NCBI GenBank assembly: GCA_034440615.1
Contig: JAOTOM010005136.1
Span: 1,020,001-1,084,000, forward strand
DNA from: Ashinkailepas kermadecensis
Taxonomy: Eukaryota > Arthropoda > Thecostraca > Neolepadidae
Length of the DNA: 64,000 nt
Reading direction: 5' to 3'
The translations under genes were made by a program, and so were the position numbers. This document shows positions 24,138-37,943 of the stretch, one piece after another; position 1 is the first letter of the stretch; the number at the start of each line of letters is the position of its first letter. The notes below the pieces were generated by a model. It was not told the DNA's origin. It saw nothing but the letters and a program-made list of their open reading frames with translations, and ran no database searches.

Positions 24138-25209
24138 CGCTGTGGCAGTCGCTGTCCGGCTGACACTGCAGCCGGACGGACGGAGGACATCACGGAGTCG
24201 GCCAACTCGGCGCGCATCAGGACGGCACGTGTGGGTAGATAATGTAGCGTTGCAGGTGTCACGAATTCATCACCAGCTTTGGTAGTTGAGATACAGAGCT
24301 GTTAACTCAGGAACAAACATTGTGCAACCATCAAATAGAATACATTTTAGGTTGTCCTTGGCAGTTATGTGGGTGACCCTAGATTGAAATGGCGGAGAAG
24401 GCACAGTTGAATCACAAAAATGAACGTGAAGTTTCGTTGTTGACTACCATCTATGCAAACCATATGAAGTTCATGCAGATGTTTGAGGGAATGGTGGAAC
24501 AACTTCTGCCATCTACCTTAATTTCATTTTCCGAAGAGTTTCCATTTCCTGATTTTCAATAACTGAACCGTTTAAAAACATTGCTTTCTTTGCGCACGCT
24601 GAGCACAGCACAAAAAAACAGTCTAACTCGTTTTTGAAGCATTGATGTTCTCACTGATTAGGCATTTCCTTCCAGGTTTCGTATCCAGAGCGCCAAATTA
24701 GAGCAAGCAAGCGAAAAGCACTAAGTTTTGTTATTATGACCGTCACAAGATCCCTGAGAAACGACATTTCAAGGGACGGTGTGAACTTGGCTGAACTTAT
24801 TTGAGGATATGATCGTGATGTGCAACATGCAGAGCATTAACTTCATGTTGCAGCAAGACTGACGGGCTCGCATCCACTATTAATTTATTGAGACCCGCCC
24901 TCAGGTGCCCCGCCAATGTTGAACATGTATTGTGTGTAGTTGTATGTACATATTCATATATAAATGTTTGTATGTACATTTATATGTCCGGTAGGTTCTA
25001 TTTTTGTCTCGGGAATCTTCGAACGCACACCTAATCTAGCCCCAATGAATTGTATTAGCAGAAAAAAAAACACCTACCGGCAGCGGCACAAGAATTGTCC
25101 CGAAGTTCGGAGGCAAGAGCCATTCTGAAGTCGATTCTTTCGATGCAACTCCCATAAGGTCGATGTTAACCTCGCACAATGTATGAAGTGAAGGTATATA
25201 TACCTCGTG
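24138..25209. other. Mostly unannotated stretch
   Basis: It holds one short plus-strand frame at 24389-24562 listed separately. Otherwise nothing was recognised. Confidence 0.4.
24389..24562 (+). CDS. Hypothetical 57-residue ORF
   Basis: An ATG in reasonable context (AAATGGCGG) opens a 57-residue frame starting MAEKAQLNHKNE, with a Met-rich middle (HMKFMQMFEGMVEQ) and an acidic, aromatic end. It looks more protein-like than neighbouring frames but matches no family I know. It could be a first exon, a degraded transposon exon or chance. Confidence 0.2.
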   Translation: MAEKAQLNHKNEREVSLLTTIYANHMKFMQMFEGMVEQLLPSTLISFSEEFPFPDFQ

Positions 25210-29169
<3,960 letters not shown>

Positions 29170-29188
29170 AAAGCAATCGGCGGGCCCA

Positions 29189-29290
29189 CGTGGATTGGGA
29201 CCCCTATCAGAGGGATGGCCTGCACTTCTCCGAGAAGGGGGTGCAAGTGTTAAGCAAAGTATATGAGCATGTCCTTCAGGGAACCTAGAC
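29189..29290 (+). pseudogene. LINE ORF1 esterase C terminus
   Basis: The translation includes WDPYQRDGLHFSEKGVQVLS and ends at a stop near 29290. A GLHFSEKG block is typical of the last part of the GDSL/SGNH esterase domain in CR1/L2 ORF1. The upstream part is lost or unrecognisable. Confidence 0.65.
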
Positions 29291-29493
29291 AATGGGGTGG
29301 GGAGGGAAGGAGTGGCATTGCCACCTCAGGGATATGCCAATAGCGACAGCCTAGGCAACTAGGCAATAGAACCTCACAGTCAGCAAATAGGGATAGGAGT
29401 AGTTCAAGGGGGCAGAGTGGTAGCTCATCCAGAGATGAAAGAGCTACTCAACATGAAAAAGCCAAAGATGGTTATGGAACATTTGTTAAGCGT

Positions 29494-31266
29494 ATGATGC
29501 TTAATGCTCAGAGTATTCGATCCAAATTTGATGAGTTCAAGTGATATGTTGCTGAGGAGGAACCAAATTGTGTTTGCATTACTGAGGCATGGGCCAGTGA
29601 GGGGTATTTTGGGGATAACTTGCAGGACTATGAGATCCAGGGATACAATATGTTTTCATGCAATAGGGGTCCAGCAGTGAAAGGGGGTGGTGTAATGCTT
29701 TATGTGAATAGCTTATTAGTTCTCAAAAAGTAGCAGATGGGATAAAAAATGTGTCTGTGCAGTCCATTTAGCTTGATGTTGCTGTGGAAAAAGGCAACAG
29801 CAATAGACTGAGGATGGGAGCTTTGTACCAATCAGGAACCTTGCCACATTCTCAGCAATTGGAGCTCGATAAGGTGATTTGCGAGGAAATCAGTAGAAAC
29901 TTTCGGAGGAAATGCCTTATTATTGGTAACTTTACTCTAAAAGGATATGAAAATGTTGGTGCTGGCTCCCCATCATGTAAACTGTTCAGGAAATGCCTTG
30001 AAAAGGACCTGTTCTTACACCAGTTTGTAACGGAACCAACTAGGCAGGGCTCATTCTTGGACCTTGTCTTCTCAGACTTAAGTGATTTAGTTCAAGACTG
30101 GACTGTAGGAGAAACTCTGGGAAGAAGTGACCATAAGATAGTGAGATTCAAGGCACAAATAGAGGGCACAAACAAGGATAATTTGGCAAAGGTTCCAAAT
30201 TTTAACAGGGTAGACTTTGACTGCATGAGAGCGCCTTTAAGTGCCATAGAATGGGAAGAAGAATTCTCCAATTTAAATGCCCGTGAAATGTGGGAAAAGT
30301 TCAAATCTTACTTGAGGGAATTTCAGATTAGACATGTCCCCCAAAAGCAAAGGCGCAAAAGAAGGGTAGGAAAGCCATCATGACTTACGCCAGATTTGAT
30401 AAAAGCAATTAATGCTAAGAAAGATGCATTTAGAGTATTTAAGGAAGCTTCAAATATCGTAAGTCTAGGGTCGTATCAAACAGCTAGAGACGCAATGAAG
30501 CAGAAAACCAGAGCAGCAAAGCGAGCAAAAGAATTGGATTTGGATAGGAATTGTAATGGGGACAGTAAAAAGTTATTTAGATTCTACAAGCTAAGTAAAC
30601 TTTCAAGCACAATTGGTCCACTGGAAGTAAATGGGACTATATTGAGTGAGGATGGTGAGATGGTTGAGGAGCTGAGCAAGCAGTTTAAATCAGTGTTTAC
30701 ATTGAAAGATGTGACTGATCTGCCAACCGTACACCACAGTTCAGTGACTCGTGATCAGATACACGATGTTGATTTCATTGATAGTGATGTTGTTTTCAAT
30801 TATATCAGGAAAATAAAGCCAAACAAGGCAGCATGACGTAATGGAATTTATGCTAGAGTATTGCGGGAAGCTGGAAAGGAACTGGCAATTCCACTTAGTA
30901 TAATATTTTGTAGATCAGTTTCACAGAATGAAATTCCAACAAATTGGAAAAGGGCAAATGTAGTTCCTATTTTCAAGAAAGGAGAAAGAAGGGAAGTTGA
31001 AAACCATAGGCCAGTAAGCCTCACATCCCTAATCTGCAAGGTACTCGAATCAATTATCAAGGATAGAATAGTTAGTTTTCTGGAAGGAGACAGATTGATT
31101 CAAGATACTCAACATGGGTTTAGAATAGGGCGATCGTGTCTCACAAATCTCTTGGACTTTTTTAATTTTGCTACAGAACAATTTGATCAGGGAAATCAGG
31201 TTGATGTAGCATATTTTGACTTTAGTAAGGCCTTTGACAAGGTGCCCCATACACGGTTAATGATGC
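29494..31266 (+). pseudogene. LINE ORF2, first part: endonuclease and RT up to motif A
   Basis: It starts MMLNAQSIRSKFDEF, the usual beginning of an AP-like endonuclease, with ITEAW following. After a frameshift near 29735-29784 it continues with IIGNFT (expected GDFN), EPTRQGSFLDLVFS and GRSDHKIVRF. The RT follows: NWKRANVVPIFKKG, HRPVSLTS, DTQHGFRIGRSC and VAYFDFSKAFDKVPH. Stops at 30381-30383 and 30834-30836 lie in the same frame as the surrounding sequence, so they are point lesions. The frame is then cut by the LTR element. Confidence 0.88.
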
Positions 31267-31271
31267 AGCTT
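31267..31271 (+). repeat. Target-site duplication AGCTT, left copy
   Basis: AGCTT directly precedes the 5' LTR and is repeated directly after the 3' LTR at 33901-33905. Five bp is usual for Ty3-type integrases. Confidence 0.95.
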
Positions 31272-31417
31272 TGTCAGACTTTGGTGTCTGTTGTTGGGCC
31301 GCCGCCGGGCCTGTCACGTGACCCGGTCACGTGACCCGGGCCGCCGGGGGTGGCTCGGCGGCGTGTCGTGTCATGCAAGAGTGTGAATACAGGACTCGAA
31401 GGTGAAGGTGTGTGACA
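31272..31417 (+). repeat. 5' LTR, 146 bp
   Basis: Ends are TGTCA...TGACA. It is identical to 33755-33900. It is CpG-rich and contains two copies of the palindrome GTCACGTGAC. Confidence 0.97.
31313..31335 (+). promoter_or_regulatory. Paired GTCACGTGAC palindromes in the 5' LTR
   Basis: GTCACGTGAC lies at 31313-31322 and again at 31326-31335, 13 bp apart centre to centre. This 10-mer is the optimal CACGTG E-box bound by the MiT/TFE and USF basic helix-loop-helix families (CLEAR-type site). In the LTR it would act as a promoter or enhancer element. Binding is inferred from sequence only. Confidence 0.55.
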
Positions 31418-31429
31418 TGGTGGCAGCGG
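31418..31429 (+). other. Primer-binding site, tRNA-Leu type
   Basis: TGGTGGCAGCGG follows the 5' LTR without a gap. It is complementary to the 3' end (including CCA) of a eukaryotic leucine tRNA. A primer-binding site beginning TGG next to the LTR is diagnostic of retroelement reverse transcription. Confidence 0.85.
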
Positions 31430-31527
31430 TCGGTACGAAACCCCGTGGTTTGTGAGGGTTGACATTCCCTGTGTTCTATTGTTCGCGACGGTTTTCTCCT
31501 TTCAAGACCTGAAGTATAATTGCGTGC

Positions 31528-32252
31528 GTGAATATGGCCTCATTGAGCGTTTCGTTGTCCGACTTCCCGATTTTTGACGGCTCGAGCTCGCCTGAGTTAT
31601 TTATCAAGCGGCTCTCTACCGGCACTTCTTGGTCGGCTTATCGGCGGAGGAAAAGCGTCTCCTTTCGCGTCAAGGGGCGTCTACTTTCGAGTCTGCAGTC
31701 AAGGAGTTAACTCGGGAGGAACAACTGGCCGAACTCTGCGGCACAGCGTCATCCGTCAACGAACGTGAGCACACAGTCACCTGGGCAGAGTATGCTGGGA
31801 TCTCTGCTGAGTCTCCACACCCAATCCGAACGCCACAGAGATCTTCATCTCCTCCGTGGCGCCGGGCCACGGACGGAGACTGCACCAGGGCCGCGGGCAG
31901 AGCGGCCGGCGCAGGTGCGCACGGCGCAGGACGGGAGCGCTGGCGCCGTAGTTCTCCGGCTGCGCCGCGGAGTGGCGCTGCCGGCGCGGCTCATGCTGGG
32001 GGTAGAGCATGGGAGGCCAGCAGAGGCCGGGAGCAGCGTGGCGGCTCACCGGTGCCGGCACGGGCGCGGGAGAGCGATGCGGGCACGGCCGGCCGGCCTG
32101 AGCTGAGAACAGCCGACCGCGGCCAATCGCGCAGTCCGGACCGGCAGACGAGTGGACGGCAGGCCATCCAGTGCTGGGCTTGTCGCGACTTCGGCCACCT
32201 CAAAAGGCACTGCCCAAACGGACAAGGGGGCAGGCTGGCGGAAGGTTGGTGA
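31528..32252 (+). pseudogene. gag remnant with CCHC zinc knuckle
   Basis: A start at 31534 gives MASLSVSLSDFPIFDGSSS, a plausible Gag N terminus, but the frame is then lost. From about 31629 another frame continues with EEKRLLSRQGASTFESAVKE and an Arg/Gly/Pro-rich linker, then a CCHC knuckle CWACRDFGHLKRHC at 32173-32214, ending at a stop at 32250. Most of the capsid region is missing. The knuckle would bind the element's RNA. Confidence 0.8.
32213..32219 (+). other. Candidate -1 ribosomal frameshift heptamer CCCAAAC
   Basis: CCCAAAC sits in the gag frame exactly as X XXY YYZ (codons TGC CCA AAC) just after the zinc knuckle. The protease lies in the -1 frame and has no ATG of its own in this overlap. 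This is the standard arrangement for gag-pro frameshifting. Confidence 0.6.
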
Positions 32253-32599
32253 ACCTTCCCTTAGCTCGGGTTGCAATCAATGGATTTGCGGTAAGTGATG
32301 CCTTAATAGACAGTGGTAGCCAACTGAGTATGATAGACAGCCGTGTTTTTGGCATCATTGCTCCGAACTCGCCATTGAAGCCGCCTGCCCGTCTTGTTTC
32401 CGCCTCTGGGCATGCTTTGAAAGCTCTGGGCACGTGTAAACTTAAGGTTGCGTTGTCCGGGGAAGATCACTGGGAACTTGAAAGTGAATTTGTCGTTGTA
32501 GAAGATTTGATTCACGATGCTGTCTCGCATACACACGGACCAGGAACAGGAGATCAGCGATGCGGCCCGGTCGGCCGACGAACCATCACATGGTTGTGA
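32219..32599 (+). pseudogene. Retroelement aspartic protease, then broken pol
   Basis: Read in the -1 frame relative to gag, it contains VNLPLARVAINGFAVSDALI followed by DSGSQLSMID, the DSG active site of a dimeric retropepsin. VVVEDLIHDAV follows, normally leading toward the reverse transcriptase. The frame then ends within about 25 codons. The enzyme part looks intact; it would cleave Gag and Pol. Confidence 0.85.
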
Positions 32600-33500
32600 T
32601 ACGGCACGGGGACAGGAGACAGTCCCTGACACGTCCGGCGACAGCAGACCGGTGAGACCGGGCGTGGGTCAGTCGGATCCGCCGGCTACAGAGCGTGCGG
32701 ACGGTCGCGCCGCCCCTGACCCTGGTGGCGAAACTCAGCAACAGTGCACGGACAGTGCACGGACGACGCACGGCCGACGCGCCGATGCTACCCCGGTACG
32801 GGGGACGGATTTGTACCCGGAATCTGTACGTACAAATTCGACACCGAAGTCTAACGGTTGTGAAGTCGCTAGCGAGGGGGCTCGGGAGGTTTCCGCTGTT
32901 TCACTGGTTCCTCTCAAGCTAGATAACCTGCGCTGGTACCAGCGGCACGACAGGAATTGTAGAGCCATAGCACATCGCTTGAATCATGGAAAGTGGCCAC
33001 GTTTCGCCCCTCCCTGTCTGAAACGTGAGCCGTCGGAACATTTCAAACTCAGAGACGGGATTGTGCGCCGAACGCCGGCAGGGTCGGCGGGCCCCGAGCA
33101 GGTGGTCTGGCCCTTGGCAAAACGATATGAGCTGTTTCATGCTCACCACGACACCACACACCACGCCCATGGTGGCCCTGAGAAAATGTACGAGCTGATC
33201 AGTCGGCACGCTTGGTACCCGGGCATAAAGACAGGATGCGAAGACAACGTCCATACCTGCGAAAGATACAAACAGCAGTATGACAGGCGGCACAGAGTTG
33301 CAGAGCCAGCGATCAAAGTCGGTGACAGGTTGTTGTACAGGAACTTTTCCGCTCGATCCAAGTTGGATTATCCTTGGATAGGACCTTATGTTGTAGTCGC
33401 CCTGCGAGGTCGACGGCACTTAGATTTTGTTGAAAAAGGTGGAAAACTTCGACGCACCCATGTGAAAAATGTAAAAGTTGTGCGCGATCGTGATGTGTAA
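32517..33500 (+). pseudogene. Integrase fragments: linker, zinc domain and C-terminal domain without catalytic core
   Basis: The frame opens with LSRIHTDQEQ, resembling the DALSRI end of RNase H. It runs through a low-complexity linker and then SLVPLKLDNLRWYQRHDRNC. An HHCC zinc region follows (HAHHDTTHHAHGGPEKMYEL, then RHAWYPGIKTGCEDNVHTC). It jumps directly to an integrase C-terminal module (KQQYDRRHR, VGDRLLYRNF, YPWIGPYVVVALRG, GGKLRRTHVKNVK). The DDE core between zinc and C-terminal parts is gone, and the missing segment was removed in frame. Confidence 0.85.
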
Positions 33501-33740
33501 TTGTGTGACACGTTTCACGTTTTCAGTGCAAGGTGCGAGTATTGTTGCGCATTGCGGCCGCGGGTATCACTTGTTCAGTGCCAGACTTGACGTTTGTACA
33601 GAAGATACATGGTACTTACTTGGTACGGCGACATAGGTGGGGTCAGGGTAGCCGTTCAGCGTTATTTGCTTCAAACGCGGTGTATATACTGAGCTGAAAC
33701 CCGTTTTTTGTGTTCAATTGCGATTACCCTCGCAATTTGG

Positions 33741-33754
33741 ATGAGAGGGGAAAG
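33741..33754 (+). other. Polypurine tract
   Basis: ATGAGAGGGGAAAG lies immediately before the 3' LTR and would prime plus-strand DNA synthesis. Confidence 0.8.
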
Positions 33755-33900
33755 TGTCAGACTTTGGTGTCTGTTGTTGGGCCGCCGCCGGGCCTGTCAC
33801 GTGACCCGGTCACGTGACCCGGGCCGCCGGGGGTGGCTCGGCGGCGTGTCGTGTCATGCAAGAGTGTGAATACAGGACTCGAAGGTGAAGGTGTGTGACA
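33755..33900 (+). repeat. 3' LTR, 146 bp
   Basis: Identical to 31272-31417, including both GTCACGTGAC palindromes at 33796-33805 and 33809-33818. It is followed by the AGCTT target duplication at 33901-33905. Confidence 0.97.
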
Positions 33901-33905
33901 AGCTT

Positions 33906-34942
33906 CAGGGTCATGGTATTGCAGGTAGCATCCTAAAATGGATAGAGTTGTGGCTTTCAGATAGACAGCAGATAGTGATGCTAAATGGTACAAAGTCATC
34001 ATGGCAAAATGTTCTTAGTGGAGTCACCCAGGGGTCAGTACTGGGGCAACTATTGTTCATTACATTTGTAAATAACATTGAAAGTGGCCTAAGCAGTAAG
34101 GTTTCGAAATTTGCGTATGATTTGAAGGTCTTTGGGGCAATAACAGGACACAATGAGCAGGTCTTGCTGCAGAAAGACTTAGACGAGCTTGTGAAGTGGT
34201 CCGAAAAATGGCAAATTAAATTAAATTTTGATAAGTGCAAAATCATGCATGTAGGTAGGCAGCATGTGAAGGCTCCATACATGATAGGTGGCCAAGTACT
34301 ATCTGTGACTCAGCAGGAGAAGGACTTAGGTGTTATTTTGAACACAAAATTGGTGGCATCAGAACAGACCAAAGAAGCCAGGAAGAAGGTACTAAGAATG
34401 CTTGGGGCAATAAATAGGAACGTATCATACAAAAGTGAGGAAGTCATCAGGAAGCTTTACTGTGCATATGTCAGGCCACATTTGGAATACTGTGTCCAAG
34501 CTTGGTCCCCTAGTTATGAAAAAGACTGTTGGCTTTTAGAGAGAGTACAATAGAGGGCAACAAAAATGGTTAATAGTGTAAGCAACCTGGCATATGAGGT
34601 GAAAGATTGAAGAAATTGAATATGTTTTCACTTGGACATAGAAGACTGAGAGGAGATCCCATCGAGGTCTTTAAATTTGTTCATGGTCAGGAACTGGGGT
34701 ATCTCAGGGAAATGTTTGAATTTAACAGAAATGCAGCAAATAGAGGTCATAAACTCAAAATTAAAGTTAATCACAGCAGGACAAGGTTAAGACAGTCTTT
34801 CTTAACCAACTGGGTAGTAGAACATTGGAACCAGCTGCCAGAAACCATTGTCAGTAGCAGCACACTGAACATCTTTAAAAACAGCATATACACTCATTAT
34901 AAGAAAAGAGTGCTTGCTTTTCGGTATTCCAGGGAGAGCTAA
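33906..34942 (+). pseudogene. LINE ORF2, second part: RT motifs B-E and C-terminal domain
   Basis: It continues the RT interrupted at 31266: GHGIAGSILKWIELWLSDR, then GVTQGSVLGQLLFITFVNNI (motif B) and FAYDLKVFG. The last is the active-site motif C with Tyr in place of the first Asp. LNFDKCKIMHVG and KDLGVILN follow, then RPHLEYCVQAWSP. A stop at 34552 and a frame change lead to 34607-34942 with HRRLRGDPIEVFKFVHG and EHWNQLPETIV. The Asp loss alone would abolish polymerisation. Confidence 0.88.
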
Positions 34943-34984
34943 TGGACGGATTTGGTGGGCAACTGGTTCAGTGTCCAGACTGCA

Positions 34985-35663
34985 ACCAAGAAACCTGGGT
35001 GCGCGCCTTGTGGCCAGGCGCGCACCCAGGATTTTTCCATGGGGGGGGGCCGGACCGAAAAGGGCACTTGACCGGCTCCAAAAGGGCACTTTGCGGCCCG
35101 GGGCACACTGGAAGGTTTGCTGACCGGGGGGGGGCATGAATTTTCCATGGGACACGTTATATGTTATAGCACCGAACCCTTGCATTTACAATAATATTTC
35201 CAAAAACATGCAGCCTGCATGCATTATGTCGTGAGATGAAGGTTGCCCGCTTACCTTTGATGTAAAAGTACGCAGGATGTGGATTTCTGGAAAGGATGAT
35301 AACAGCTGACACGAACTGCCCTGCACAAGGCACAGGGCAGGGTACAGGGCAGGGCACAGGGCACTTTTAGATCAAAAGGGCACCTAATTGGGACAGGCAT
35401 AGGACAGGAAAGGGCACAGGGGAATGTCATTTTTAGGCCAAAAGGGCAGTTTTGGGCCCAAAGGGCACCTTTGGCACAGGCGGGGCACATTAGGCAGGTG
35501 ATTTTTGGGCTAAATTTGGGACATTCCGGCCAAGAGGGCACTTTTCGGTCAAAAGGGCACTTTTGGCCAAAAGGGCACTTTGGTCTCATGGGGGGGCACT
35601 GCCCCCCTCCGGTGCGTCTATGCTTGTGGCTCATAGTTGCACTGATCTTTTATGTCTTTATGT
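34985..35663 (+). repeat. Dispersed repeat rich in AAAAGGGCACTT
   Basis: It starts near GGCGCGCACCCAGGATTTTT and contains at least ten loosely repeated AAAAGGGCAC(C/T)T phrases, a CAGGGCACAGGG cluster at 35330-35365 and a G-rich end near 35590. It appears related to the other G-rich dispersed copies. The hAT element begins immediately after its right end. Confidence 0.5.
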
Positions 35664-35671
35664 CTTTTTGA
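35664..35671 (+). repeat. hAT target-site duplication CTTTTTGA, left copy
   Basis: CTTTTTGA occurs directly before and directly after (36560-36567) the hAT element. Eight bp is the hAT hallmark. Confidence 0.9.
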
Positions 35672-36559
35672 CAAAGGTGGGCGCGCCGCTGAATTTTTGG
35701 TACTTGCGCCCGCGCCCCTGCGCCGGCGGCGATGCCCACCTGCGCCCGCGCCGCTGCGCCGCTATTTTTGGCCCCTGCAGTTGCGCCCCGCACCGCTGCG
35801 CCGCTGCGCCGCTGCGCCGCGCGCCGCTATTAATTAAGTATGCCTATGCAAAAACTATGTGCAGTGCCAAAGTTTCTACCTATTTAGCCCCCAAAAAAAC
35901 AGTTTTTAGGCTATAAAAAGTCATTCTTATTGAAAATACAACTTATAATTGGCATCACAGTTACCTATATTCACATTAAAGATTAAACTATTGCACGTGA
36001 GCTATATTGCTCGGCCGGCGGTAAATTTAGCCAGATTGGCCCCGCCCACTGAGTCTGAGTTTCTGTTTCTACTCATCTTTCTACTCAATGTCCTCCTCCT
36101 CCTTGTCCTCCATGTTAGGCTCCAAGTACTTGTACCCCATAAGCTTCAGGTTGCCGCGGAGGAAGACCAGCTGCTCAAAGTTGCAGGCCGTCAGGGAGGC
36201 CCTTTTGGGCCTCAAGATGTCCCCGGCGACGCTGAACAGCCTCTCCACTGCAGCAGAGCTGGGGAGGGCAGTGTTGTATTTAATGAACATGTCCACCCAG
36301 GCCTCCCTGTGCTCCATGGGGAACATTTTGATGGTCATCTTGATATGTGTTTGCCGCGTCGGATTCTCAGGTCGTCTTTTATCGCTCGCTAAAGCTGGGC
36401 AGCGGCGCGGACAGCGGCGCGGATTTTTTACTTGCGCCGCGCGCCGTTGCGCCGTTTTTTTAAGAATTCGCGCCGGCGTCGCTGCGCCGCTGGTTTTTAA
36501 GGTGCGCCGCCGGCGCAGCGGCGCAGCGGCGCAATTTGCGTGCGCCGTGGCCACGTTTG
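35672..36559 (-). mobile_element. Internally deleted hAT DNA transposon, 888 bp
   Basis: Imperfect terminal inverted repeats start CAAAGGTGGGCGCG at the left and CAAACGTGGCCACG at the right (minus strand), bounded by the CTTTTTGA duplication. Both subterminal regions (about 35690-35830 and 36390-36545) are dense in GCGCCGCTGCGCC words in opposite orientation. hAT elements usually have short subterminal motifs that bind transposase. The only coding remnant is the last transposase exon, so the element is non-autonomous. Confidence 0.88.
36081..36391 (-). pseudogene. hAT transposase C-terminal dimerisation domain
   Basis: The frame ends at a natural stop (36081-36083) and contains WVDMFIKYNTALPSSAAVER followed by LFSVAGDILRPKRASLTACN and FEQLVFLRGN. 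This is the hATC dimerisation block with its SSAxxERxFS core. The N-terminal and catalytic parts are missing, and sequence upstream of about 36391 is the GCGCC-rich subterminal repeat. It is a deletion remnant, not a functional transposase. Confidence 0.88.
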
Positions 36560-36567
36560 CTTTTTGA

Positions 36568-37750
36568 GGCATATCACATGCGGTCCCATTGTCAAAACCT
36601 GACATCATGGGGGGTGGGAGACGGCAAACATTGGATGGGTGTGAAGTAAATGCCATTCCAAAAGCATACAGAGCTATACGCCTGCACTGATTTGTCACAA
36701 TCCAACAAGATATTATGTAGATGTGCACTCGGACGCCGGCTCGAACGAACTATAAACAGAACGAGTTGGTTCTGGGTCTAGAACCGGCTAACGTTACACC
36801 CATGCAGAGTAAGTGATTTCATCTGCTCTTCTTAATATCTAGCTCCAGAACGATGGTAAGCAATCTTAAATGGACTTACGCTTTGTAGACATCATTCCGT
36901 ACCAGACTCAGATATTCAGATGAAACCGCATACCCTGAATCGATTGGTGAAGTCTGCATTCAAATCTGCCGAGTCATCTCGGAGGATGGCTTTGGTTACC
37001 ACTAGGGAAATCTAAGAATTCACCGAGTTAAGTTTGTTGGGCATCGTTTCGGGCTGATATATTGAAACGTACCGATGAAATTGCATATGGTTAATATATT
37101 GGTGATTATTTTATGTGTATCGATCCAGTCATCTTGGAGTATAGTTTTGGCGACGAATTTTGTCTGAAATTGGATTTGTGTTCGCAGCAGTGGTGTTCTT
37201 TTATATGCTTTTGATTGGGAAGTTCTACTAACAACGAACACGCGGCGGCCGGCGTGATAGGCGGTGTGGACAATTACCTCCTTGTTCGCACGGTAAAGAT
37301 CCCTCGGTGCTCTTCGATAAGAGTAGGCTAAAGCCGGCACCCTGGCAAAATCAACTTCCCGCCACTTTCAAAACACCCCCACCCAAGCACAAATTATTTT
37401 GCGGAGGAGTAAAGTAAAATTAAAACCATTTAGACATCAGGGAGATGTCCCCAACCCAGCCCCCTCCTTCGGCTCCTGAAATATAACACAAACTATAACG
37501 TAAAATTCCCTTAACGTATATGTCCACTTGCCTGCACCTTGATCGCAAACACTCGCTTTTATAGACAGACATTTAACGTACTCACTTTAAGGGCGGTGCA
37601 AATGACCTTTATGGTCCGGCACGCCTACAAAATCACTCCCCCCGCAAGTTCCCCAAAATTTGGCTTTGCCCCTCTCCCCAATAATTTCAACTTTTAATAT
37701 GGGAGCATATAGAGTGTGTTCCCAATTACATTTTTGTCAGCCTATATATA
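36568..37750. other. Unannotated stretch
   Basis: No recognised gene or array was found. One phrase near 37115-37145 (CCAGTCATCTTGGAGTATAG) resembles wording at 43880-43905 and 26365, suggesting small dispersed repeats. Confidence 0.4.
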
Positions 37751-37789
37751 GGCCGCGTTCGGGCGAGGGAAAATCTTGGATAATTATCC
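37751..37789 (+). repeat. Harbinger left terminal inverted repeat
   Basis: The first 19 bp match the right end with two mismatches. The match extends loosely through GGAAAAT...GGATAATTATCC. Confidence 0.85.
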
Positions 37790-37943
37790 CGATTCGCGTT
37801 CGGAACCACCAGTAGGGAAAATTTTCCAGGAAAATTTTCCGTGTTTATGGAGAATCATGGAGAATTTTCAGAGCATGGTCGGCAGACCAATAATTTTCCA
37901 TTCGCTACTTCTGAACACCGGAAGCGGTTTGGTTTGGAGGAAT

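Larger units (their letters stand above)
31272..33900 (+). mobile_element. Young, internally deleted Ty3-type LTR retrotransposon (2629 bp)
   Basis: Two 146-bp LTRs, identical over their whole length as read by eye, begin TGTCA and end TGACA. They flank an interior with a primer-binding site, gag with zinc knuckle, an aspartic protease, parts of integrase and a polypurine tract. AGCTT is duplicated at both edges. The reverse transcriptase, RNase H and integrase catalytic core are absent, so it can only move with enzymes supplied by a relative. LTR identity implies recent insertion. The junctions of the internal deletions fall after protease DLIHDAV and within a DALSRI-like RNase H end, and again between the integrase zinc region (CERYK) and its C-terminal part (QQYDRRH). 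Confidence 0.95.
29170..34960 (+). mobile_element. CR1-like LINE, interrupted by an LTR retrotransposon
   Basis: The element contains an ORF1 esterase end, an endonuclease and a reverse transcriptase in CR1 order. It has in-frame stops near 29542, 30381 and 30834 and at least one frameshift near 29735-29784. The RT is split between its motifs A and B by the 2.6-kb LTR element at 31272-33900; the two halves join cleanly if that element and one AGCTT copy are ignored. The RT active site reads FAYD instead of FADD. It is inactive. Confidence 0.88.

Noticed and set aside
22631..24285. Open frames of 350-540 codons on both strands
   Set aside because: Pure translations of the 25-bp minisatellite; simultaneous openness on both strands shows it is compositional.
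35685..36545. CpG-island promoter made of GCGCC repeats
   Set aside because: The GCGCC-rich blocks are the subterminal parts of a hAT element bounded by an 8-bp target duplication.
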